From: Collinsella sp.
GTDB lineage: Bacteria > Actinomycetota > Coriobacteriia > Coriobacteriales > Coriobacteriaceae
Assembly (NCBI GenBank): GCA_019419485.1
Contig: DXZV01000003.1
Location: forward strand, 1 to 7,899
Length of the DNA stretch: 7,899 nucleotides
Direction of reading: 5' to 3'
This document shows, one piece after another, positions 1-6,882 of this stretch. The position numbers and the translations under genes are program-made. How positions within the stretch are numbered: the first letter of the stretch is position 1; every line of letters begins with the position of its first letter. Below the pieces are notes generated by a model, which saw only the letters and a list, made by a program, of their open reading frames with translations, had not been told where the DNA came from and ran no database searches.

Positions 1-1
1 T

Positions 2-136
2 TCCCTCCAGCAGGAGTTCGCTGACTTCGTCGCCCAGGTCGACAAATCGAAATTTGCCGTACAAAAGGCCCTCGATGAGCTAAACGCCACGACGAAGAAA
101 ATCTTGAACCAGGAGTTAGGACTCGGAGATGTTTAA
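2..136 (+). CDS. hsdS: Type I restriction-modification specificity subunit HsdS, C-terminal end (partial)
   Basis: Only the last 44 codons and the TAA stop are in the window; the gene enters from the left edge. The reading contains FADFVAQVDKSKFAVQKAL followed by LDELN and a leucine- and lysine-rich helix, which is the usual ending of type I specificity subunits (the distal conserved helical region after the second target-recognition domain). HsdS sets the DNA sequence recognised by the HsdM/HsdR complex. Its stop overlaps the start of hsdR by 8 bp, so the two are very likely translated as one coupled operon. Target specificity cannot be predicted because both recognition domains lie outside the window. 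The family call rests on this short conserved tail plus the hsdR neighbour. Confidence 0.88.
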   Translation, partial: SLQQEFADFVAQVDKSKFAVQKALDELNATTKKILNQELGLGDV

Positions 137-3041
137 CGAGGACAACACCATCGAGCAAATGAGCGTCGAGGCGCTTGCCAGCCTTGGCTGGAGATACGTT
201 GCTGCCGAAGACCTCCCGCGCCGCCATGCCGACGTCATGGTCGAGCCCATGGTCAAGGACGCCCTCATCAGGCTTAACCCGGAGATCGCAGAAGACCCCG
301 ATCGCGCCGACGAGATCATCTACCGACTCAGGGCCCTCATTCAGTCCACAAGTCCGCAGAACCTGGTCTCCACCAACGAGCGGTTCAAAAAGCTCGTCAT
401 CGAGGAGAACTCATTCCCCTACGGCAAAGACGGCCGCATGGTCCCCATCCGCTTCTTTGGCACGGTGGCGGACGGCGATCTTGACAAAAACGAGTACATC
501 GTCACCAACCAGTGGGTCTACCCCCAGGAACAGGGCGGTAAGCGCCTCGACCTCGTCCTTCTTGTCAATGGATTTCCGCTCGTCATCGGCGAGTTCAAGA
601 CGCCGGTGCGCGATTCGATAACCTGGCTCGACGGCGCTGGCGACATCGCTAAATATGAGAAGAGCATCCCGCAGATGTTCGTCTGTAGCGCCATCAACTT
701 CGCCAGCGAAGGAAAATGCTATCGCTACGGGTCGGTGAACATGCCTCCCGAGATGTGGGGACCCTGGCATGAGGGCGACAAGAAGAGCGAGGGCACACTT
801 GCCGACGTCAAGAGAAGCATGGCCTCCATGCTAACCCCCACGAACGTCATGGACATCTTCCAGTTCTTCACGCTCTTCGCCACCGACAAGAAGCATCGAC
901 GCATCAAGCTGATCTGTCGTTACCAACAGTTCGAGGGCGCGAACCTCATCGTGGACCGCGTCCGCGCAGGATACCCGAAGCGTGGCCTCATTTGGCATTT
1001 CCAGGGCTCAGGAAAGTCACTGCTCATGGTATTCGCTGCCCAGAAGCTGCGCATGGTCCCCGAACTCAAGAACCCGACCGTCGTCATCGTGGATGACCGA
1101 ATCGACCTCGAGACCCAGATCACGGGGACCTTCAACGCATCCGACATCCCCAACCTCGCAAGCGCCGGCAGCAAGGAGGAGCTTGAGTCCTTCTTCAAGC
1201 AGGACATGAGAAAGATCCTCATCACCACCATCTTCAAATTCAGCGAGGTTGCGGGGACGCTCAACGAGCGCGAGAACATCATCCTCATGGTCGACGAGGC
1301 GCACCGCACCCAAGAGGGCGACCTCGGCGAGAAGATGCGACTCGCCTTGCCAAACGCCTTCTTCTTCGGCTTGACCGGCACGCCCATCAACCGAACCGAC
1401 AAGAACACGTTCCACACCTTCGGTGCCAAAGAGGACAAGTCCGGCTACATGAGCCGCTATTCCTTCGCCGACTCCATCCGCGACCACGCCACATTGCCGC
1501 TCCATTTTGAAACCGTTCCCGTCGAGCTCCACGTCAACCAAGAGGTCGTGAACGCCGCCTTTGACGAAATGACCCGAGACCTCAGCAAAGAGGACAAGGC
1601 GGAACTCACCAGGCGCGTCAAGATCGAGTCCGTCATGAAGGCCCCCGACCGCATCCACAAGGTATGCGAACACATCGCCAAGCACTTCAAGTCAAAGGTT
1701 GAGCCCGACGGCTTCAAGGCGCAGGTAGTCTGCTACGACCGAGAGTGTTGCCTGCTGTATAAGGAGGAGCTCGACAAGCTCTTGGGCGCTGATGCAGTCA
1801 CCATCGTCATGGACACGAACAACGACAAGGAGGACCGGTACAAGGCATATCGTCGCGATCGCGATGCCGAGGAAAAGCTCCTTGACCGTTTCCGCGACCC
1901 GGACGATCCGCTCAAGATTCTCATCGTCACTGCGAAGCTGCTCACTGGGTTCGATGCGCCCATCCTGCAAACTCAGTACCTTGACAAGCCCTTACGCGAC
2001 CACACGCTATTGCAGGCAATCTGTCGAACCAACCGCGTCTACAACGACAAGAAGACATTCGGTCTCATCGTTGACTATATCGGCCTCTTCGACAACGTCG
2101 CCAAGTCTCTGCACTTCGACGAGGCCGAGGTGCAGAAGGTCATAACCAACATCGACGAGGTAAAGGCCGAACTACCCAGGCTTATGCATTGCTGTCTTGA
2201 GTACTTCTCAACGGTTAAAGACCGCCGCAGCGCGGATTGGGAGTCTCTTCTCGAAGCTCAACAATGCCTGCCAACGACAAAGGTGAAAGACCAGTTTGGG
2301 GCCGACTTCTCGGTCTTGAACAGAGCGTGGGAAGCCCTTTCGCCCGATCCGTGTCTCAATCCCTACAAGCCCGATTTCATCTGGCTCTCGCAGGTCTACG
2401 ATTCCGTGAGACCGGTAGACAATCGCGGGAAGCTCATCTGGGCAGCGCTCGGGCCCAAGACAATCGAGCTCGTGCACGAGAACATCACCGTCGAGAGAGT
2501 CCGAGACGATGACGACATCCTTGAACTCGACGAGGACATGATCGAGCACTTCATCAACGACAAGAGCAATACCGAGAAGATCACGCGTAAGCTGGAGATA
2601 GATCTCGTCGCCCGAATCCGCAGGCACGATAAGAATGGCAAGTTCCAGAAGCTCGGCGAGCGCCTGGAGGACCTGAGGGAACGTCACGAGCAAGGTCTCA
2701 TCAACAGCGTCGAGTTCCTCAAGATGCTCATCGACCTCGCCAGAGAGGCTCGAGCGGCCGAAAAGGAAGTCGTGCCCGAAGAAGAGGAGGACAAGGGCAA
2801 GGCGGCCCTCACAGAACTCTTCAATGGTGTAAAGAATGGGGACACGCCAATCATCGTCGAGAACATCGTCGGCGACATCGACGAAATCGTTAAGATCACC
2901 CGATTCGACGGTTGGCAGGCAACCACAGCAGGCGTCAAAGAGGTCAAAAAGCAGCTACGCGCCATTCTTTGGATGCGCTACAAACTCAAAGACCAGGCTC
3001 TTTTTGATAAGGCGTATTCGTATATCGAACTCTACTATTAG
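129..3041 (+). CDS. hsdR: Type I restriction enzyme endonuclease/translocase subunit HsdR
   Basis: This is the motor and nuclease subunit of a type I restriction enzyme. With HsdM and HsdS it translocates unmethylated DNA using ATP and cuts at a distance. The 970-residue product has the family's usual length and order. The N-terminal nuclease domain (about residues 75-200) shows D141 and E155-F-K157, the PD-(D/E)xK catalytic set. Two helicase lobes follow: Walker A GSGKS at 293-297, DEAH at 389-392, GLTGTP at 414-419, TGFD at 606-609 and the arginine motif QAICRTNR at 629-636. A charged helical C-terminal region ends the protein. All key residues are present, so the enzyme looks intact. The ATG overlaps the hsdS stop by 8 bp, and an AGGA lies 7 nt upstream inside hsdS. 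Expression is therefore probably by read-through and translational coupling. No frameshift or internal stop is seen. Confidence 0.96.
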   Translation: MFNEDNTIEQMSVEALASLGWRYVAAEDLPRRHADVMVEPMVKDALIRLNPEIAEDPDRADEIIYRLRALIQSTSPQNLVSTNERFKKLVIEENSFPYGKDGRMVPIRFFGTVADGDLDKNEYIVTNQWVYPQEQGGKRLDLVLLVNGFPLVIGEFKTPVRDSITWLDGAGDIAKYEKSIPQMFVCSAINFASEGKCYRYGSVNMPPEMWGPWHEGDKKSEGTLADVKRSMASMLTPTNVMDIFQFFTLFATDKKHRRIKLICRYQQFEGANLIVDRVRAGYPKRGLIWHFQGSGKSLLMVFAAQKLRMVPELKNPTVVIVDDRIDLETQITGTFNASDIPNLASAGSKEELESFFKQDMRKILITTIFKFSEVAGTLNERENIILMVDEAHRTQEGDLGEKMRLALPNAFFFGLTGTPINRTDKNTFHTFGAKEDKSGYMSRYSFADSIRDHATLPLHFETVPVELHVNQEVVNAAFDEMTRDLSKEDKAELTRRVKIESVMKAPDRIHKVCEHIAKHFKSKVEPDGFKAQVVCYDRECCLLYKEELDKLLGADAVTIVMDTNNDKEDRYKAYRRDRDAEEKLLDRFRDPDDPLKILIVTAKLLTGFDAPILQTQYLDKPLRDHTLLQAICRTNRVYNDKKTFGLIVDYIGLFDNVAKSLHFDEAEVQKVITNIDEVKAELPRLMHCCLEYFSTVKDRRSADWESLLEAQQCLPTTKVKDQFGADFSVLNRAWEALSPDPCLNPYKPDFIWLSQVYDSVRPVDNRGKLIWAALGPKTIELVHENITVERVRDDDDILELDEDMIEHFINDKSNTEKITRKLEIDLVARIRRHDKNGKFQKLGERLEDLRERHEQGLINSVEFLKMLIDLAREARAAEKEVVPEEEEDKGKAALTELFNGVKNGDTPIIVENIVGDIDEIVKITRFDGWQATTAGVKEVKKQLRAILWMRYKLKDQALFDKAYSYIELYY

Positions 3042-3062
3042 GTAACAGAAGACAGACTTCTA

Positions 3063-3105
3063 GGAACGCTCCGCATTAACCATTTCATAGGATGCGGAGC
3101 GTCCC
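3063..3105 (+). terminator. Long hairpin after hsdR, probable operon terminator
   Basis: The arms 3063-3076 and 3092-3105 pair over 14 positions with a single A/C mismatch near the base, around a 15-nt loop. The core is ACGCTCCGCAT against ATGCGGAGCGT. The hairpin begins 21 nt after the hsdR stop. It is followed only by AATTT rather than a real T tract, so it is a weaker intrinsic terminator than the stem suggests. It may instead protect the mRNA 3' end. Confidence 0.55.
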
Positions 3106-3264
3106 AATTTGAACGAGTAACGTCTTGCGATGGGCGAATGCTGCAGTCCCAATGGCTCGATAACCCTTTCATAGTCTGGTGTTTAAGTCTTCACTAGAAG
3201 CCATCCACACTTTGTAGTTAATTGATTCCTTCTTCGCAGGCAAAACGACAATGATGTCCGCCCC

Positions 3265-3999
3265 CTACCTCCCCTCTGCCTTCAGCTTCAGCAGCAGGTC
3301 GCCCAGTTCGGGGCACTTGCTGGAAAGGCGCGTCTGAGCTCGCTCGCCCATCCCCCACCGCTGGCGAACTTCCTGGGCGCGCGGGCTCACGCGGTAGTCC
3401 CCGTCCATCACCTGCTTGAGCAGCTTGGCGGTCACGCGCGCATCGGCCAGGGCGCTGTGGGCGTGACCCGTCGACTCATCGAACTCGATGCCAAACCACG
3501 TTGCCGCGTCGCCCAGCGAGACACGCCCGTGGCTGCCCACGTCCATAATCGAGGTGTAAAACGCCTGCAGGTCGGCCCAGTCCGTAGGAAATGCGGAAAG
3601 GTCGATGTGCTTTGCCTGGCACTCGGTCAAAAGCTGTCGACGATCCGCCCCGCTCCAGCAAACTATCTGGGCGGAGTAGCGACCGATCCAATCGCTGAGC
3701 CTTTTAATCACCACATAGAGCGGATCGGCCATCGCGGTGTCCACGGCCGATACCCCCGTAAGCTCGCGGACGGGGAACGCAACGCCTTCGGTAAATTCCG
3801 TCTGCACAAACTGCGAGAACTCGCCCATAACGTTGCCGTGGTAATCGAGTTTGACAGCGCCAACCTCGATAATCTCATTGCGCAGCCCACGGCGCTGACG
3901 CTGCTTTGGGACCGGCGCAAACTCAAAGTCCAGCACGATCTGGCGCGCAAAGTTCGTCGTATCGATAGCCGAGATACACGGCGTCTTTTCAGCTGACAC
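3265..3999 (-). CDS. DEDDh-family 3'-5' exonuclease (DnaQ/RNase T-like)
   Basis: The product is a predicted metal-dependent 3'-5' exonuclease of 244 residues. All catalytic positions of the DEDDh fold are visible: D24-F-E26 in VLDFEF (Exo I), D119 in WSGADRRQL (Exo II) and H181...D186 in HSALADA (Exo III). The spacing matches the DnaQ/exonuclease superfamily. The reading frame stays open upstream to 4131, but I chose the GTG at 3997-3999. A strong GGAGAAAGG lies 7 nt before it, and the extra 44 residues would be Cys/Arg-rich and unlike the family. The C-terminal 40 residues are basic and helical. There is no signal peptide, so it acts in the cytosol on DNA or RNA ends; the substrate cannot be told. 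It appears to be a single gene with its own upstream region, convergent with hsdR. A stand-alone exonuclease of this type may serve repair or RNA turnover. Confidence 0.88.
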   Translation of the reverse strand: MSAEKTPCISAIDTTNFARQIVLDFEFAPVPKQRQRRGLRNEIIEVGAVKLDYHGNVMGEFSQFVQTEFTEGVAFPVRELTGVSAVDTAMADPLYVVIKRLSDWIGRYSAQIVCWSGADRRQLLTECQAKHIDLSAFPTDWADLQAFYTSIMDVGSHGRVSLGDAATWFGIEFDESTGHAHSALADARVTAKLLKQVMDGDYRVSPRAQEVRQRWGMGERAQTRLSSKCPELGDLLLKLKAEGR

Positions 4000-4006
4000 G
4001 GTTGGG

Positions 4007-4015
4007 CCTTTCTCC
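4007..4015 (-). promoter_or_regulatory. Ribosome binding site that fixes the exonuclease start
   Basis: Read on the minus strand this is GGAGAAAGG, 7 nt before the GTG at 3997-3999. It supports the GTG start over any ATG further upstream in the same frame. Confidence 0.75.
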
Positions 4016-4040
4016 GTTGCCTGCCGCTTGCTACATAGGC

Positions 4041-4100
4041 GGCTACATTGCCGTAAGGATAGGCGCCCGTGCGGACATGAAAGCGGGGCGCAATACCATG
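4041..4100 (-). promoter_or_regulatory. Upstream block shared with the SIMPL gene (copy 1)
   Basis: This 60-bp stretch ends 41 nt before the exonuclease start. It aligns without gaps to 5123-5182, upstream of the SIMPL gene, with 42 of 60 positions identical by my count. The strongest match is TGTCCGCACGG followed by TAT and TTAC and ending GTAGCC. TATCCT (here) and TATGTT (other copy) fall at the same place and could be -10 boxes, but no good -35 is seen. Just upstream on the minus strand, GGCGCA and TGCGCC form a perfect 6-bp hairpin. It may be a shared promoter/operator or a small dispersed repeat. The similarity is seen directly; the function is a guess. Confidence 0.4.
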
Positions 4101-4159
4101 CGCCAAGCACACGCCATGCAGACGGCCCCAAGAGAGTCGCCCGCTCTATTCAAATGCAT

Positions 4160-4378
4160 GAAAAAGATTTAGGCCCGGTGACTTAAATCAGAGGTCATCC
4201 CGGGCCCATCAGAGCTCACAGAGCTCTTGGTTGCTTTGGTCTTGCTCTTCACGGCGCTTATCGAACTTTCCGAGGCACTCAAGCAGCATTCGAAGCATAA
4301 CAAGTCGCTGCCATTAAGGCACTGACCTCTTGACCAAGCAACGGCGCTGCCCAGCTCTTCACTACTTGGGCTGCCGTC
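4160..4378 (-). ncRNA. Candidate small RNA (or remnant of a small gene)
   Basis: This stretch lies between a minus-strand promoter candidate (4385-4413) and a clear minus-strand intrinsic terminator (4161-4206), giving a transcript of about 215 nt if both work. It sits in the 459-bp gap between the SIMPL and exonuclease starts. No single convincing coding frame crosses it. On the minus strand a 29-codon ORF (4209-4298, containing GKFDKRREEQDQ) follows another frame that ends at 4287-4290 with CYASNAA, as if one small gene had been broken by a +1 shift. On the plus strand a stretch ending at 4325 reads LLVALVLLFTALIELSEAL and then a basic tail, but lacks a normal start codon. The three readings cannot all be real. 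I therefore record the locus as a transcript candidate only. Confidence 0.3.
4161..4206 (-). terminator. Intrinsic terminator on the minus strand
   Basis: The arms 4172-4178 and 4200-4206 form a 7-bp GC stem (GGCCCGG against CCGGGCC). It continues after a 2-nt bulge into 6 more pairs (4179-4184 with 4192-4197, one G-T) and a 7-nt loop. On the minus strand it is followed by TAAATCTTTTT, a proper T tract. It lies about 250 nt beyond the SIMPL stop and 160 nt before the exonuclease start. It could end either the SIMPL transcript or the small transcript proposed at 4160-4378. Confidence 0.68.
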
Positions 4379-4384
4379 TGCCTT

Positions 4385-4413
4385 ATTTTACCCACGGGCG
4401 CCAGGTTCAACAA
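4385..4413 (-). promoter_or_regulatory. Candidate sigma-70-type promoter, minus strand
   Basis: Minus-strand TTGTTG (4408-4413) and TAAAAT (4385-4390) are separated by exactly 17 nt. The -10 matches the consensus at five of six positions and the -35 at three. Predicted transcription starts near 4378 and runs into the terminator at 4161-4206. It lies just after the SIMPL stop codon and does not point at any intact larger gene before that terminator. Confidence 0.35.
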
Positions 4414-4458
4414 ATGGTTTTTCAGTCATGAAGTCTCGACGCTCGCCCAGCTCGTCCA

Positions 4459-5100
4459 CTATTCCAGCCACCACTCCACGTCCACGGAACACTCGACCTC
4501 GATGGGTTCCGGATCCAGCACCGTTTCCCCAAGGCCTCCGGATGCCCCATCGGGAGCGCCCATGGCAGCGCAGTACACCGTGCCGTAATCCCCCGGCCGG
4601 CTGTTATACGAGATATGCTTGATGTCGCCCAGCTTAGTCCCCGCCGCCGCAGCAAGCGCCTGCGCATTACCGCGAGCGCGCTCGACAGCGCGGGCAATCA
4701 GGACGTCCTCTGCCGCACGCTCATCCGCAAGTTCAAATCGAATGTTCATGTCGACATGCGATCCGCAGGTGTTGAGCGCCGCCCACACAGCCGCACAGTC
4801 AACCGAATCGACAGGCGCGGCAACCGTGCCGTACGCATAGTAGTCGTAGCCCACGATGATTGCCCTTTTGTGCGTCGTCTGCGCATAGCAGGTGTACCGG
4901 CGACACGTTAACTCGTCATCCAGACCAAAGGGCGCCAGCGCGGCGGCGACCTTGGCGCGATCGGCGTTGTAATCGTCCAGGCACGCCTCCTTGGTATCTA
5001 AGCGGCCGCCAAAGCCAATGCTAAAGATCACGCGATCGGGCATGACCTTATCCTCGATCCGGGCACCAACGCTCACATAACCGGTCTTATCCGTTGCCAT
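4459..5100 (-). CDS. SIMPL-domain (DUF541) protein, cytosolic form
   Basis: This is a 213-residue product with the layout of SIMPL/DUF541 proteins. A beta-rich N-terminal part (RVIFSIGF at 23-30) leads to a helix with a repeated-counting pattern (ADRAKVAAALAPFGL), then GYDYYAYGTVAAPVDS at 84-99. A second helix follows (ARAVERARGNAQALAAAAG, 136-154) and then LGDIKHISYNS. This matches the family pattern of GY, a strand, and an A-R-x-K/N-A-x-x-L-A-x-x-x-G helix. The biochemical role of the family is not settled; some members are periplasmic or link to signalling or oxidative-stress phenotypes. Unlike many relatives it has no signal peptide or lipobox, so it should stay in the cytosol. The start is the ATG at 5098-5100, with GGAAAGGA 8 nt upstream. 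An in-frame GTG at 5116-5118 overlaps that ribosome site and is rejected. No partner gene is evident. Confidence 0.83.
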   Translation of the reverse strand: MATDKTGYVSVGARIEDKVMPDRVIFSIGFGGRLDTKEACLDDYNADRAKVAAALAPFGLDDELTCRRYTCYAQTTHKRAIIVGYDYYAYGTVAAPVDSVDCAAVWAALNTCGSHVDMNIRFELADERAAEDVLIARAVERARGNAQALAAAAGTKLGDIKHISYNSRPGDYGTVYCAAMGAPDGASGGLGETVLDPEPIEVECSVDVEWWLE

Positions 5101-5122
5101 GGCATCCGTCCTTTCCACGAAT

Positions 5123-5182
5123 GGCTACGTTGCAGTAAACATAGCCGTCCGTGCGGACACAAAGTTGTGTGGCGACGCCGTG
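5123..5182 (-). promoter_or_regulatory. Upstream block shared with the exonuclease gene (copy 2)
   Basis: This is the counterpart of 4041-4100, ending 22 nt before the SIMPL ATG. It carries two adjacent short inverted repeats on the minus strand: CACAA-CT-TTGTG, then GTCCG-CA-CGGAC. GGCTATGTTTAC follows, where TATGTT could be a -10. The paired half-sites look like operator sequence, but GTCCG/CGGAC is imperfect in the other copy. Function is inferred from position only. Confidence 0.4.
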
Positions 5183-5191
5183 TGGGGCCTC

Positions 5192-5408
5192 GGGACGCAT
5201 GTTCCATTTGAAGCCCCTACCGGAAAGCGAATCCCATTCTGAGCGTCGAATCCGGGACACAGTTTCCGCATGCGGCCCCGTTGGGAAAGTTCATCCCGCT
5301 CTGAGAGCTCATTCCGGGACGCAATTTCCGTTTGAGGCCCGATCCGGAAACGGCATCCCACTCTGGGGCCGAAATCTGGAATACGCTTTCCGCCGGCATT
5401 CCGCCGAC
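5192..5408. repeat. 62-bp tandem repeat array, left copy (three full units and a half)
   Basis: The units begin at 5192, 5254, 5316 and 5378, each full unit exactly 62 bp, with the last stopping near 5408. Each starts GGGAC or close to it. Most have TTTCCG near position 10 and CGGAAA or GGGAAA near position 30 (an inverted repeat with a 14-nt loop), then TCCCA/G and TCTGAG or TCTGGG. Because 62 is not a multiple of three, the reading frame shifts every unit, so this is not a repeat protein. The array fills most of the 387-bp gap between the SIMPL start and the ATPase stop. No promoter or gene is seen in the rest of that gap (5409-5487). Confidence 0.88.
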
Positions 5409-5487
5409 AGCCAACACGACAAAAAAGGGGGCCCTATTCCAGCAATTCGAGGACAGGCTCTTGCCCTCGAGCAGAGCTGCCCCGCCC

Positions 5488-6867
5488 TCACATCTCGGCA
5501 AACGAGATCAGCTTGGTATCTCCCCTGCACGCCGCAGCTTCCTGACATCCTTGCGTAAAGCCGCTTTTTGAAAAAAGTGCATAGCTTTTTCGTTGCCGTC
5601 TAAAGAGCTCACTTCGATACACGAGCTTTTGCAGCACGTCTTCGCCCGCCGGTTCATTGCGCCATTTGCACTCCGCAAACAGCGCAGTGCCCTCGCCATC
5701 GTCAACAATCAAGTCGATTTCTTCCTGCGTATGCGTGCGATTATCCGTCCCCCACCAGCGCCCGACGCTCGCCGGAACCACATCGAGCTGGCCCGCGCGC
5801 GCGAGTTCGTACACATACTGTCTGCATATAAGCTCAAAGACCGTACCCATGTAATCCGATACGTGCGGCTCAATGCGCTCATACGCCATCTCGGCCATAT
5901 CGTTTTGAATCAGCCCGATGTTCTGCGGAACAAACTTGTACCAGAACCTAAACATCTGGTCGCTCAGCAGATACACGGCCCGCTTATTGCTCGTCTCGTT
6001 TAGAGGCAGTTCGCGCTCGACAATCCCAAGCGACGCCAGCTTATCCACATAGCTCTTTACGTTGCTCGCAGGGATTCCCGTAGAGCTCGCAATCTCCGAA
6101 ATCTTCGAGCGCCCCTGGGCAATTGCTTGCACGATTGCATCATATTGCTCGGGATTGCGGCACTCTTGCAACAGTAGGTTACTCGGCTCCTCAAAGAGAT
6201 AGCCCGTAGGAGTAAGAAAAAGACGTTTGATGTTGTCCTTGAGCGGTGCGGCAGGATCGACTTTCTCGATATATGCAGGAATGCCGCCCGTCATGCCATA
6301 GCAAACTGCAGCGTCTTCGCGACTCATGCTCTGCCACAGGCCGAGGGTCGTCATAAAATCGAGCGGCATGATCTTAAACTGGGCCGTACGCCTACCGTAT
6401 AGCGGGCTCTCGTAGCCCAACACCTGTTCCTCCATAAACGAAAGAGACGAGCCGCATAGAATCAGCATGAGCCTGGTCTCTTTGTACAGGTGATCAATCT
6501 TGTCTTGCAGCAACGAGCTGATCTCGGGATTCGATTGGGCGAGATAGGGATACTCGTCAATCACGACAATCAAACGTTCCGTGCGAGCCATGGTTGCCAA
6601 TGCATCGAACGCCTCGTCAAAACTACGAAACGACACGCCTGCAGCACCAACCGAACCCGCAAGTATCGCCTGGCTAAAGCCGTGCAGGTTTGCCTCTGCA
6701 TTGGTACGACGTGCTTGAAAGTAAATAGCCTTCTTGCCTTGAATAAACTCTGTGATAAGGCGCGTTTTACCTACGCGACGGCGGCCGTAAATCACAGGCA
6801 TTTCAAAGGAGCCCGTGCCATACAGTCGATTGAGCTCGGACATTTCCACTGTTCTTCCGATAAACAT
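5488..6867 (-). CDS. ATPase with C-terminal nuclease-like domain (archaeal-type ATPase, COG1672/DUF234)
   Basis: The 459-residue product belongs to the archaeal ATPase/DUF234 family, which also occurs in many bacteria. It opens MFIGRTVEMSELNRLY, then Walker A GRRRVGKT at 28-35, Walker B VVIDEY with D104-E105, sensor-like LCGSS at 137-141 and an arginine pair in YGRRTA at 157-162. A winged-helix segment follows at about 245-290 (ISEIASSTGIPASNVKSYV). The C-terminal domain keeps E383-I-D385 and E399-C-K401, a complete PD-(D/E)xK set, so nuclease chemistry is possible. The ATG at 6865-6867 has AAGGAAGG 8 nt upstream and the AT-rich palindrome at 6883-6938 as its only visible promoter. It lies between two copies of the 62-bp array, apart from any operon. 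Cellular role is not settled for this family; defence, plasmid or selfish-element functions are all possible. Confidence 0.9.
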   Translation of the reverse strand: MFIGRTVEMSELNRLYGTGSFEMPVIYGRRRVGKTRLITEFIQGKKAIYFQARRTNAEANLHGFSQAILAGSVGAAGVSFRSFDEAFDALATMARTERLIVVIDEYPYLAQSNPEISSLLQDKIDHLYKETRLMLILCGSSLSFMEEQVLGYESPLYGRRTAQFKIMPLDFMTTLGLWQSMSREDAAVCYGMTGGIPAYIEKVDPAAPLKDNIKRLFLTPTGYLFEEPSNLLLQECRNPEQYDAIVQAIAQGRSKISEIASSTGIPASNVKSYVDKLASLGIVERELPLNETSNKRAVYLLSDQMFRFWYKFVPQNIGLIQNDMAEMAYERIEPHVSDYMGTVFELICRQYVYELARAGQLDVVPASVGRWWGTDNRTHTQEEIDLIVDDGEGTALFAECKWRNEPAGEDVLQKLVYRSELFRRQRKSYALFSKSGFTQGCQEAAACRGDTKLISFAEM

Positions 6868-6882
6868 AGGGCCATCCTTCCT

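Noticed and set aside
1017..1685. A 222-codon minus-strand open frame inside hsdR
   Set aside because: It lies wholly antisense to the helicase motifs of hsdR, has no ribosome site, and its composition is that of a shadow frame in GC-rich coding DNA.
3246..3258. Minus-strand hairpin GACA/TGTC followed by GTTTT as the exonuclease terminator
   Set aside because: The stem is only 4 bp; this is too weak to call.
4000..4131. Longer N-terminus for the exonuclease (44 more codons)
   Set aside because: The GTG at 3997-3999 has a strong GGAGAAAGG 7 nt upstream, and the extension would run through the shared upstream block with no family resemblance.
4342..4376. Plus-strand hairpin CGGC-GCCCA/TGGGC-GCCG followed by a T-rich stretch
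   Set aside because: The stem has an asymmetric internal loop and the T tract is interrupted; the T-rich part is better explained as the opposite strand of the TAAAAT box.
5192..5408. CRISPR array
   Set aside because: There is no alternation of short identical repeats with unique spacers; the whole 62-bp unit repeats with drift, and no cas genes are present.
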